Assembly: GCA_018398585.1 (NCBI GenBank)
Contig: JAGTTD010000010.1
Span: 389,501-453,500, forward strand
DNA length: 64,000 nucleotides
Direction: 5' to 3'
DNA from: Simmondsia chinensis
Taxonomy: Eukaryota; Streptophyta; Magnoliopsida; Caryophyllales; Simmondsiaceae
Of this stretch, positions 10,841 through 22,100 are shown piece after piece. How positions within the stretch are numbered: position 1 is the stretch's first letter; every line of letters starts with the position of its first letter. The position numbers were made by a program, and so were the translations under genes. The notes under the pieces were generated by a model. It worked only from the letters and a program-made list of their open reading frames with translations. It was not told where the DNA came from and made no database searches.

Positions 10841-11182
10841 GGTTATTTAGGTCAAAGGTTCCAGTACTTTGCCCATTATATTAATTTGGTCCTTGTACTT
10901 TTAGTTGTGTTAATTTAGTCCCTAAACAATTCAAAATGTATCAATTTAGTCCTTTGGTCAAATTTAAGTTATGTTAATGACGTAAATTTGAACGGAAAAA
11001 TTATATTAGATACAAGTAACTTATTATAAATTCATCCGTTTACTCAATTTAACCAAATTCGTGGACGAACCATTAAATATTTCATTAAAAACTTAACATA
11101 CATTTTTCTCTATGAACCAAATTGACACATTTTAAATTGTACAACGACTAAATTGACACAATGAACAAAATAAAATGACTAA

Positions 11183-11185
<3 letters not shown>
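10841..11185. repeat. MITE-like element, family 1
   Basis: Starts GGTTATTTAGGTCAAAGGTT and contains the family's 'cgtggacgaaccattaaa' centre. The right end decays into a (TA)n run at 11188-11215. Non-coding. Confidence 0.6.
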
Positions 11186-11220
<35 letters not shown>

Positions 11221-12149
11221 ACCCTTTTTAATATAAAAGTATTAAAAATATATTTAATACGCTAATTATATGCATATTTTACTGAAAATCGTCTATTTAG
11301 GTTTTGAAATCATAACTAATTAATATGTGATCAAAATAATTAGATTACTATAAAGAAGTGTTAAATAATTAGATTAGTAAAAAGTATGTTAAATAATTAA
11401 ATTTTATAGTGTTCAAAAAAATTATTACTCTTATTAATATTTATTTTGTTGTTACAGTATACAAATGTTTCTAAGGCGGTTTAATTTATTTTAAAAAGTT
11501 AAATCTACAATTAAAAAAAGGTTTAATTTTCTTAAATAGTTAATTTTTGGCTTCTCGTGACATGGTTGCAGAGTTCCTTTAGAAATCGCCACTCTTATAT
11601 TAATATTAATCACCATTCTTTATTTTTCGTTCTAAAATGTTGGATATGATTGTGCAAAACAAATGGACTTAGAAAGGTTCATTATCTTAGCCTACAAGTG
11701 GCCTCGGTTTTATAACATAAGTAAAATTACGATTTGACTAAAACAAATTAGCCGATGGCGCTACTACTGGTCCAACCACCCCAAAAATAATTTTCTTGAC
11801 AAAAAACAATAAAACATTTCTGATTTTCTATCTATATGATCAAGACGAGTCATCTTGCATAGCTTATTATAGCTTAAAAAATAAGTATCCCAAACTCATC
11901 ATCAATTAGGAGCTTATTTTCGACATTATATCACTCATTTAAGTCTATCTGCAGCTCGATTTGATTCACGACTTGAATTAAATATTAATATAATATCATC
12001 GATAACGCGCTTCTATCTCATAACACATTTCAAAAAATAATTATATATATATATATAATAAATAAATAAATAAAATAAATTTATTCATTAATAATAAAAA
12101 TTAAATAATTAGATTTTCAGGATATTGTTCCTAAGGTTGAATCAATTGT

Positions 12150-12192
12150 GAAAGGCCCAGCCCAATGCAAAGTTACTTTTATTGGGCCCATA
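12150..12192. promoter_or_regulatory. Paired site II (TGGGCC/T) motifs
   Basis: AAAGGCCCAGCCCAATG and TATTGGGCCCAT lie about 25 bp apart. In plants such GGCCCA/TGGGCC pairs are TCP-factor sites of housekeeping promoters. They stand about 300 bp upstream of an exon-like ATG at 12475, consistent with a promoter for that exon. Confidence 0.45.
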
Positions 12193-12474
12193 GAAATTGC
12201 AACAAGGAAGCCCATAAAGTTGCTTTAGATCTTGTTTTATTAATATAGAAATTGAATTCCTGTACAAAGTTATATTTCTTATTAACAAAGTGTTTCATTG
12301 CTAAGATTAAAAACAAAACGTCCCGAGAGGATTAGTTAAAAATAAAAGAATTAAAATTTACCTATAGAGATAGCTAATGCAAATCGAGTCGAAAATAGCC
12401 CAATATAGATTAAAAAAAAAGAGAGAGAAAACGGAATTTGGGAGCAGTCAAAACACCATCAATTTGCACAAGAA

Positions 12475-12537
12475 ATGCCGGGCAGGCTAAGAAAGGGAGA
12501 AATTCAACCCAGGAGCACCGAGGAGGAGGATTCAACT
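12475..12537 (+). CDS. Orphan first coding exon (partial, unidentified)
   Basis: An ATG opens a 21-codon frame (MPGRLRKGEIQPRSTEEED..) that ends at a consensus donor CAACT|GTAAGAATT. The stretch is GC-richer than its flanks. It is preceded by a CA-rich leader and by site II promoter motifs at 12150-12192. The encoded start is basic then acidic and I do not recognise the family. No matching second exon is visible; the next 1.5 kb are MITE sequence. It may be the first exon of a gene broken by insertions, or its next exon may lie far away. An acceptor CACTACACAG| at 14104-14113, ahead of GC-rich sequence, is one possible partner but gives a frame that soon stops. Confidence 0.35.
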
Positions 12538-12829
12538 GTAAGAATTAAAGGAATTCATTAGAGTTTTCTAGTTTAATTAAAATTTGGTATTTTGTTTAAT
12601 CTTAACTAGCGTTTTAATTACAGGTTCTTGGCTGATTTATGTAATTAGGTTTAGAGTATTTGAATTATACTAGGTTTAGTTTGATTTATAGAAACTAAAA
12701 ATCATGATTTTATATAGCATATTTTAATTTTAATTTTCCAGTTATAACTTTTTCATTCAACCTAAAAAAAATAAAATTTAAAAATAAAAACAAGAAAACT
12801 TCATTTACAAAATATATATTTTTAGAGTT

Positions 12830-13405
12830 ATTAACTACGTTGGTTCATCATGTTTTTAGTTTTGTTCAAATTAGTTACTCATCTTTTATATTATTCAAAT
12901 TGATCCCTTATCTTTTTAAATTTATTAAAATCAGTCCCTTATCTTTTCTTTTGTTTAAAATGGTCCCTCGTGTTTTATTTTTTTATAAAATTAGTCACTC
13001 ATCTTTTTAATTTTTATCTATTTTGAGTCACAATATGAGGAACTAATTTTATCATAAAATAAAATATGGGAACTATTTTGAACAAAATAAAATATGAGGA
13101 AGTAATTTGAATAAACTAAAGAAATTAATGGACTAATTTGAATAAAGTTACAAAGATGAAGTTAAGCGTGCTTGGGCTAGAGTAATACCAAGATGGGTGA
13201 TCTCTTGAGAAGTTCTCGTGTTACCCTGAAAGTGGAAGGCTGCGTACTTCCACCCCCCAGACCCTGCTTAGGCGGGAGCCCTTAGCGCACTGCGAATGTT
13301 GCTTTTTTTTACAAAAATGAAGGACTAATTTGAATAAAAAATAAGGGATAAATTTGAAAAAAATTAAAAAGATAAAAGACCAATAGTATAAATAACTCTA
13401 TTTTT
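12830..13405. repeat. MITE-like element, family 2 (split by a SINE)
   Basis: An AT-rich unit with repeated phrases on opposite strands. The left half has 'ttggtccctcgtgttttattt' type lines and the right half has their inverse, 'aaataaaatatgagga' and 'ggactaatttgaataaa'. It ends near 'gtataaataactct', inverse of its start 'agagttattaactacg'. A 5S-SINE inserted at 13161-13308 splits it. Relatives: 14765, 20025, 53085, 53330, 59385 and 62935. Confidence 0.6.
13161..13308 (+). mobile_element. 5S rRNA-headed SINE, 5'-truncated inside the 5S
   Basis: Flanked by TTACAAAGATGAA (13148-13160) and TTACAAAAATGAA (13309-13321), a 13-bp duplication with one change. The element starts abruptly at GTTAAGCGTGCTTGG, within the 5S A-box, and lacks part of the body too. 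It ends AATGTTGCTTTTTTTT. The flanking sequence is the family-2 MITE, so this is a nested, younger insertion. Confidence 0.85.
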
Positions 13406-13444
13406 TAATTTAAAAAAATAAAAATCTTTGAGTATTAAAAATAA

Positions 13445-13965
13445 GGGTTATTTACATTTTAATACCCCGACGTTTTTGAAATTAATAAAAATAACCCTAA
13501 CTTTTTTGAATTATTAAAAAGGCCCATAAGTTATTGTCGTATCAATAAAAAGGCCCATCTCAAGCGTAATGATGTCATTTTTCATCGATAGAGTTAACGT
13601 GGTATCTGCTTTTTATTACTGCTATAATAAAATGACCTAAAGTACGTTGCAACTCTCTTATTATTATTTTATAAGCACAAAATTTGAAATATTGTGTTAT
13701 ATACAAATTATCTATTTTCGCTTAATTTGTTTCAAAATATTATTATTAAATGATGTTTTTGTCATTTTATCGTAGCATTAATAAAAATACAGTTGTCATA
13801 TCAGCTCTATCGACTAAAAATGAAATCATTATGTCAAAAAGAAACATTTTTATTCATGATATAAAAATTTAAGGATCTTTTTTATTAATGCGATAAAAAT
13901 TTAAAAATATTTTTAATAATTTAAAAAGATTATAATTTTTTATTATTAGTAATGTAAATAACCCT
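13445..13965. repeat. MITE with GGGTTATTTACATT ends
   Basis: Begins AGGGTTATTTACATT and ends AATGTAAATAACCCT, perfect inverted repeats. Inside, 'aaggcccat' and 'gagttaacgtggtatctgc' have inverse partners on the right ('gcatta..', 'tcatatcagctctatcgac'). 521 bp, non-coding. It lies just upstream of the LEW1 first exon. Confidence 0.7.
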
Positions 13966-14049
13966 AAAAACACAGCCTTACTCTTATTTTCTCCATTAAA
14001 TTGTGAAGTTTCATTATTTTTTATTTTTTTTTAATTTTTAATTCCTCAA

Positions 14050-14254
14050 CATTGAAAAGTAACCCCGCTCATGCTTTACTGTCCTCCGTCTCTCACTACA
14101 CAGGACGCCGGAGAATTCTCCGGTGACCGCCACCTCGCCAACGCCTCTGCATCTCTTCGCCGGAAACCGCGCTCTCCGCTGTTTGTCTTTCAATCTCTGT
14201 CCTAGCTTACGGGTTACCGGCGGATTCATCGTCTTTGCTAAGTTGAATCTTCCG
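14050..14254 (+). other. Probable non-coding first exon of LEW1
   Basis: A GC-rich block (ACGCCGGAGAATTCTCCGGT, then GCCACCTCGCCAACGCCTCT) ends at the donor CTTCCG|GTAAGATC at 14254/14255. It is the only promoter-proximal looking exon upstream of the LEW1 ATG at 16195. The intervening 1.9 kb carries transposon sequence as an intron would. The acceptor is either near 16148 or at 16190. The transcription start is not determined. Confidence 0.5.
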
Positions 14255-14764
14255 GTAAGATCTTGAACTCATTCAAGCTTATTCAAGTATTAAAAGGAAT
14301 TTGATATTGTCGGTGATATAATTTAAAATATAGTAGTTAAATGAGCAATAATTTAGGTATTAACAAGCAGGTTAATTCTTTTATTCCAATTATACTTCCT
14401 TTCTAACTTTATATATAGGGGTCTTTAGTGTAAGGAGTAGTATAAATCTTACTTTATACTTCATATTCTTATGCATTAATTTGAATTTATGCAGTGTAAA
14501 GCTTGGTTTGTACTATTAGTACGTAATATACTTTGATTTAATTGATTAGGTTGTGCTGAACTGAGTGTGTGATTGATACGATTTGTATCAGTCTGATGTG
14601 ATTTTTTCTCGTAGTTGCTTTTTTTGTCAAATTGATTTTGTAATTTCTTATTGTAATTCTTGCTTTATACTATTGAATACCTAATTTCTTGTTTGATTTG
14701 CTTTTTTTAGCTCTTGAGTGCGATTTCTGTTCTATCTGTTGATTCTTAGCTGATGTAATTGGAG

Positions 14765-15212
14765 TCATCTACACTTGTGGTTCCTGATATTTTTAGGTTT
14801 ATTCAAATTAGCCTTTTATTCAAAATAGTCTCTAATATTTAAAAATTTATTTAAATTGGTCCTTATCTTTTCTTTTGTTTAAACTGACTCCTCATAATTT
14901 TTATTTTATAAAAAAATTAGTCTCCCGTTTAGTGACTAAAATTAGGTAAAAATTAAAAAGATAAGAGACTGATTTTACCTTAAAATAAAGGTAATATTAT
15001 TGCCAGCGCTAAATTGTTATTGTTAGCGCTAGATTGTAGTTCTTGCTTCTAAGTCACATCAATTCTCTACCAATAACAATTTTTTTTCCTGACAATATTA
15101 ACTCTCAAAATAAAATATTAAGACTATTTTGAACAAAAGAAAAGATAAGGAACCAATTTCAAACAAATAAAAATGAAGAACTAATTTAAACAAACTTAAA
15201 AACAGCAGTAGC
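14765..15212. repeat. MITE-like element, family 2
   Basis: Shares 'aatttattcaaattggtcc', 'cttttgtttaaa' and 'gaacaaaagaaaagataagga' with the copy at 12830-13405. It lies within the LEW1 leader intron. The two halves are inverse copies. Confidence 0.55.
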
Positions 15213-15649
15213 TGCTTGAGAAAACGGTTAGAGTTAGAGAAATAATGTTAGTTCTCTTTGGAGTCACAAAACAAACGTTTTCAATGATTCAAAGCGGAAA
15301 AACCGCTGAAGAAACGCCCTCACACTTGAGCTACTCTCCCACACGTATAGTGCTCTTTATCTACGCCTTTGTTAATGAAATGTCTTGCGTTTGGCATTTC
15401 TCTTCTTTTTGATCATCTATCACAACGCCTTCTTTTACAATCACTTTGTTGAATTTACACTGATTCGGGTATCTTGTGGGTTAGTATTCTCTACAAATTG
15501 ATGAAGCTAGAGTTTGATTCATCGGTTCGGTTTCCGGGGCCTGCTTGGTTAGTATCTGTGTCAGTTGCTGAAACCTGACCTCTTTTAGCATTTAATCATG
15601 TTAGAGTATAAAATTATTAATGAGTCTTCAACAATTTGCTTAAACTTTT

Positions 15650-15745
15650 GGGATAGTTGGTTTCTTAACATGGTAAGCCTTGTTGACCAAAATGTCACGA
15701 GTTTGAATTCCAAGAGCCTGACTCTAAATATTAATCTATTTCAAG
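15650..15745 (+). repeat. 'acatggtatcaa..gagttcgaat' dispersed repeat fragment
   Basis: Reads 'taacatggtaagccttgttgaccaaaa..cacgagtttgaattcc'. This is a common plant dispersed repeat also seen in minus orientation at 36957-37080, 37140-37275, 38490-38760 and 55740-56245. The GAGTTTGAATTCC block resembles a tRNA B-box, so a SINE-like origin is possible. Confidence 0.4.
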
Positions 15746-15760
15746 CATAAGGTATGGGTG

Positions 15761-15910
15761 TCGTAAGCTTTCTGTCATAGGTTCTAAGCCACTTTTGGTT
15801 GTTTTAGTTTATAGTTATTTCTTTTACATTCGTATCATCTTCGGGGCCCGATTTAAGGTCGCCGCTTTTGTACTGAGTTTTTGCTCACAAATTATCAAAA
15901 AAAAAAAAAG
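15761..15910 (+). mobile_element. 5'-truncated LINE insertion
   Basis: 150 bp ending ACAAATTATCAAAAAAAAAA, flanked by the direct repeat GGTATGGGTG at 15751-15760 and 15911-15920. Same 3' ending as 6877-7159. Lies in the LEW1 leader intron. Confidence 0.75.
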
Positions 15911-16194
15911 GGTATGGGTGGGCCTGTGCATTATCCACGCTTTAAACCCAATGGGCATTCACATAAGGGGCCATACGTTGGAGTAACAAACCATTCTCTT
16001 GCCTTCACCCATCAACTTAAGATTTTGTACTAGTTAGTTTCACGGCAAAATATTTCTCTCTCTCACGTTTTTGAGATTTTCTTGAATTTATGTTCATAGA
16101 TGCTATTTTTATGACATCAACTAGTTGGGTCTTAACTGGCATGTGTAGAGAAGTTTGTTGATGTGCCTGCTGTCATATTTGAAGCTGTAGATCC

Positions 16195-19100
16195 ATGGAT
16201 GTAAGAGATTTTATCCAGAGGATGCCATTTTGGATTTCTCAGGTGGGTATTCAGCTCATTTTCTAGCTCTTTTTTTGTTCCTTTAATTTGACTAATCAAC
16301 ATATGGTTAATTTGTTTTCCAGTGAATTGCTTTTCATGTGATCATTTATGGAAGCTGTTTTCTGATTTTAGTATTAGTTAGTATAAGATTATGGCCCATT
16401 AATAGAACTAACAGAACACCAGAAATGAGTATTTAAAAGGCCAATAGTGTCTCTTACTTGAACACAGCTCCACCAATTTGATGATCAATGAGGTGGATGA
16501 CATTCAAGTCTGATCATTATAAATAGCTGGAAGGATATATTTATGACCCATTAGGCATGTCCAACCTCATTTAACAAGCTTAGCTTGGTCTAGTAGTGAT
16601 GATCACCGGAGTCCAAAAACGCCGCCTGGTATCGAATCCCACTAGTAGCAAAATAAACCCCGCCTCCTTTTTACCAACAACAACAACAGACCCAGTGCCT
16701 TAAGGGCTCCCGCATAAGCGGGGTCTAGGAGGGGTGGATGTATGCAGCCTCACTCCTCTAGGGTGTAACCTCGCCAATAGACTGCTTCCGAGGACCCCCA
16801 ACCTTATAGGGTTGGCAACACAAAGACTTCCTAGGAGGTCACCCATCTTGGTACTACTCTCGCCCAAGCACGCTTAACTTCGGGGTTCTAATACGATCCG
16901 GTGCCTTAGTGCCTGATAAATGAACCCTCCTTTTTACCAACCTAAAAAGAATAAACAAATAGAAGTGCAACCTCATGTCTTTGCAGAAAATACTCGCACT
17001 TAAGCCAAAACGGAAGACACCAGTAGGAGGAAAAACTTTTGGAGAGAATCAGTTCAATATTTATGAGCTGAAAATGCTCTTTTCTGACTGGAGCAACCAA
17101 TAAAAGACTTTCTTTATAATGGAACTTAAAAAATTTTGTGGCTGGGTAAGTAGGGTTGCATCTATAACAACAGCGACAACAAACCCATTGTCTCAAGAGC
17201 TCCCGCATAAGCAGGATCCAGGAGAGGTGGGATGTCCACAACCTTACCCCTTCAAGGTGCTACCCTAAAGGGAGGCTGTGTCCGAGGACCCCAAGTAGGG
17301 TTGCATCTATTCACTGAATTATTACAATTTCTTTTCTGCATTTATGAATTCAAGGGCAGGTATAGGTGAATTAGGTGCTTGCTTTCTGATTTTCACCTGA
17401 TTAACATTTCTATACTACCTTTTGCCCTTTGCTAGTTAGTTCAGCTTGGACTTCATCTACTTTGGTACCTTTTACATCTTTTGGTGAGCATTTGGTACCG
17501 GGCAGTTGATGCATTTGATGTGCTTGAGAGCTACTCTATATCTTGTGGATTGTTGAAGAGATACAAAACCTTTGACGTGAGTAAGCTGCGATACCTCGCC
17601 ATTGTGGTTGAAACTGATGAAGCTTGGCAGACTTCCAAGGTTATTCAGCTGTTGCAATGGGTGGCTTCTATCGGCGTGAAACATGTTTGCCTTTATGACA
17701 TGGAAGGTAAAGAAGTGGTAGTGATATCTGGTTCTAATATTGCTTTATGTGATTGTAGCCAATGGGATTTTAGATTCTGTTTAGTCAAGCTTTTTTTTAG
17801 AAAAATAGTCTTTTCTTGGGAAAAAAACACTTCTTTAAGGGGTTTTAGGGCGGTAGAAAGTGTTTTTAAACAAAAGGAAAATGTGCTTTTTTTTTTGCCT
17901 TTAAGTAGGAGTAGGAAAATGGTGTTTTTCCTTTAAAGCTGAAGCGGAAGTAAAACCTAAGACAAAAATACCTCTATTCACACTTCTTACAAAAATGTTT
18001 TTGTACAAAATGCTCCTTAGAAAGCGATATTTTCACCGCTTGACCAAATAGGTCTTAGTCTAATAGTCAAACACAACCAAGAATGAGGTTGTAGGACAAA
18101 AAAGTCCTAGATTTGAACCCTCTTCGCCCCGCTTTTGTTCCAAAAAAAGCTTTATGTGATTTTAATGATGGGAGTTATTGAGTGTTTCCTTATTATAGGA
18201 GTGCTGAAGAAATCAAAGGAGACCATTCTAGAGAAATGCAATGCAAAGGCATGGAAGGTACTGATATTTTGAATATTAGAACCACCCAAGAGGGTACCAA
18301 CACGGTGTCACCAGATCCCATTAAAACTCTGAAGTTAAGCGTGCTTGAGCGAGAGTAGTACCAGGATGGGTAACCTCCTGGGAAGTCCTCACCCTTAGGT
18401 TGGGGCCACTCGGAAACAGCCTCTCTTCAGGGGTAATACCCTGAAGGGGGAAGGCTGCGTACATCCGTCCCTCCCAGACCCTGCTTAGGCGGGAGCCCTT
18501 AGGGCATTGGGCATGTTGTATGGTTCTTTTATCTTGTATAGTATTTGCTTTTCTCTTACCGGGAAAGTAGTAGTTACTTAAATCTGTAGTGTTAGATAGT
18601 TGAGTTGCTTTGATATTTGTGTTGAGCATGTTAAAGGAAAAGCTAGGACATTGAAGGCTCCCTTGGTTCAATGAAAAATATTTTCCTTACAAAAAATTCT
18701 TCGTAATAAAATATTTTCAACTTAGAATATTCTTGTAAAGAAACTTTTGTCTTTTTAGTTAAAGAAGGTAGTTTCATTCTATAAACTTGTACGAGGTTTA
18801 TGCTTGACTAAGTTGAGGTTGAAGTGAATTATATGATATGAGACTACGATGGAGAACTCTTTCCCCTTCTTGAAAGAGAATGTGTTCCCCTTCTATTGTG
18901 AGGGAGTCAATTTCACTTTAATGGCGAAAACCGTGTATTTGAGGTGGTTGTTATGAAGTCATGCAAAGAAACAATATAATTGAGACAGAAACTTTCCGTC
19001 AAAACAAACAGAGCCGAAGTTTTACTTTAATAGTAAAATAACTTTATTGTTTGCAATGTATTACGTGCTTGTATGTTGTGCCATAAAATTTACCACAAAG

Positions 19101-22100
19101 GCATCCAACTCATGCAGGGTGTTGACAAGAGTTCATTTTGGGAACCTTTTCAAGTGACGTTAGATTTTGCTTCGTTCTCGGATGGGAAGGAAGCGATAGT
19201 GAAAGCTGCAAATTTGCTATTTCAGACATATAATGATCAAAATCGACGGGGAGGAGATCAAGAAAAGCGTAATTTCACTGAAGCTGTTTTGAGCGACGCT
19301 CTAAGAGTTGTCGGTACGTTTTCCCAGCCAAAATAGTTGTGATTTATGCTTGATTGTCAGATGATTTTATTAGTTAGTATTGTATTATAATTTCCTTGTA
19401 CTTGCAGATTGTTCTGGTGCTGAGCCTGACCTTATCTTAGTTTATGGACCTGCAAGATGCCATCTTGGCTTTCCAGCATGGAGAATACGTTACTCTGAGA
19501 TTGTGTAAGTAAACCTTGTATACAACATATAGGCAAATTATATCTTAGGTACTTTGTGGTTTAAGCATTTATCACTTAAATATCCCGACATTTTGATATT
19601 ATAATAGCAACAGTCCCGGTGCCCTAAGGGCCCCCACCTAAGCAGGGTCTGGGGGTGGATGTACGTAGCATTCCCCCTTCAGAGTGCTACCCTAAAGAGA
19701 GGGTGTTTCCGAGTACCCCCAACCTGAGGGGTAAGGACTTCCCAGGAGGTCATTTATCCTGGTGCTACTCTCGCCCAAGCACGCTTAACTTCGGAGTTCT
19801 AATGGGATCCGGTGTTTGCGTGTTGGTACCCTCTTTGGTGACATTTTGATATTACAATGAGGTGATAGAATATTCAAATATGAGGTTTAAGCATTTATCA
19901 CATAGGCTAAGCCCATGACATTAGCCCTTGTATATATTCCAATAAAATCTATCAAACTTCGGCCAAAGGTTATTTGATTGTAAAATTTTAGAAATTCAGA
20001 ATACCGAAGTGATTTAAAGTTCATGTTTTTAATTTTTACCTAATTTTAGTCACAATATGGAGGACTAGTTTTGTCATAAAATAAAATATAAGGGACCATT
20101 TTGAACAAAAGAAAAGATGAAGGACTAATTTGAACAAATTTAAAAAGTTAAGGGACCAATTTGAACCAACAAAAAAAATGAGGGACTAATTTGAACAAAC
20201 TTAAAAAGATAAGGGACCAGTGATGTAAATAACTCGTATCTGGTATGATAAAAATATTTTCAGTGAAAGTATAATATGGAGTTTCAACTTCGGTGTTGCA
20301 GACATATGGGAAACTTGAAGTCGATGAAATATGGTTCTTTGGTAAAGGCCATTTACAGATTTACAGCAGTTTGCCAAAACTACGGTGAGTTACTACACTT
20401 CTGACCTTCTATATTTTTTTTTTTTTTTTTTTTGGGCAACGAGGGATTGGGTTGCTCATGAGGAGGACCACAATGACTAGGTAAGTCATGAGTATATTAT
20501 CAGCGAGAATCGACCTCCTGACCCCTAGGCGATAACTGCATGGGTAGGAGACGTCACTAACTAAGACATGCGTTAAAAGTCATTCCAAAGTTATATTGAC
20601 CCTTGGCTTCTTTAAAATTTGGGAAATTATCACTTAGATATTTTGAATTTTGATTATTTATTTCCAAAGTACCATAATATTTTAATATATATAATAAGGT
20701 ATCTTGAGGTTTGAAACTTTTATCAATGGTGATTTTTTGTCAAAATCTAGACGATTTTCACTGGAAAATATTAATGTGGTATACGATAACAAACAATAGC
20801 ATGTATGAGTTGCATTGGTGTTTTCAATGAAAATTTAGGGGATACAGAAAAAATTTATTAGCTTGTGACGGAAGATACTTATTGTCTAAATCATGTTTGG
20901 TGTCAGCATATTCTAGCAAAAATGAAGCAGATTCTGATAGAGGATACCTAGAATAATGTTTTGTTGCAATTTTTTTTGATGAAAATTCACTGCATTTTGG
21001 CATAGGGTACCTCAGGTTACTTAAGTTCTTTAAACCTCATGATACCTCAGTGTATATATTAAAACGTCAGAGTAGGTAGGTGATAAATACTCAAACTTCT
21101 GGTATATAAATGACGAACACCCTTGATACTATGCTACTTAGTCAGGGTGCTAGATATAACATAATCTTTCAAGTTTGCTAATGGTGATAAGTTTGAATAT
21201 GATGGTTTGCTCAAACTTCAGGGGCAAGGGAATATGCCATAGTGGGGATTCGAACCCGGATGGCTTCTTTGGCCCTCTGGACTCCCAACCACTAGGCCAT
21301 GTGCCTTTAGCACTACTCAAAGACCGTATGCTCGTGTTTCTAAATTGCCGCCGACTTGTAATATCCATTATGGTTGGGGGTCCTCGGAAACAGTCTCCTT
21401 TCCACTTGGAAGGGGTATGGCTGCGTACATATACCCCTCCCAGACCCTGCTTTTGTGGGAGCCGCGAGGCACTGGGATTATTGTTGTTGTAATATCCATT
21501 ATGTTACTTAATATCCATGTGTTACAAAATTGACCTGATTGCTACGTACCAAAACATTTGTAATGAGGTTCATAACAATAACAACAGACCCAGTGCCTCA
21601 AGGGCTCTCGCATAAGCGGGGTCTGGGAGGGGTGGATGTACGCAGCCTTACCCCTTTAGTATGTAACCCTGTCGAGAGGCTGTTTACGAGGACCCCCAAC
21701 CTCATAGGGTTGGCAACACGAGGACTTCTCAGGAGGTCACCCATCCCGGTACTACTCTTGTCCAAGCACGCTTAACTTCGGAGTTCTAATGGGATCCGGT
21801 AGCATTAATGTTTGGTAAATGAACCCTTGTAATGAGGTTCATAATGCATGTGAATTATACCTTATTCATTAAAACATGTTTGTAAAGTATTTACACAGTC
21901 TCTTTTTAGGGTAGCATCCTCAAAGGGTAAGGCTGTATACATCTCACTCCCTCCCCCCTCCCGACCCTGCTCTAGTAGGAGCTCTTAGGACACTAGGTTT
22001 ATTGTTGGTGTTGGATGGAATAAAAAGCAAAACCTCAACTCGGGAATTGCAAGTTGTTACACCGATGCGTAAATTATAATGTGATTTGTTATTGAACCTC

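Noticed and set aside
14038..14229. 63-residue minus-strand protein
   Set aside because: It is the antisense of the GC-rich LEW1 leader exon and has no family resemblance.
16679..16925. Cassandra TRIM LTR retrotransposon (which carries 5S in its LTRs)
   Set aside because: There are no LTR pairs, no primer-binding site and no TG...CA borders. Duplications are 12-22 bp, as for SINEs, and not 5 bp.
17481..17936. 151-residue single-exon protein
   Set aside because: It is LEW1 exon 2 read through its donor at 17707 into the intron; the start is TTG and not ATG.
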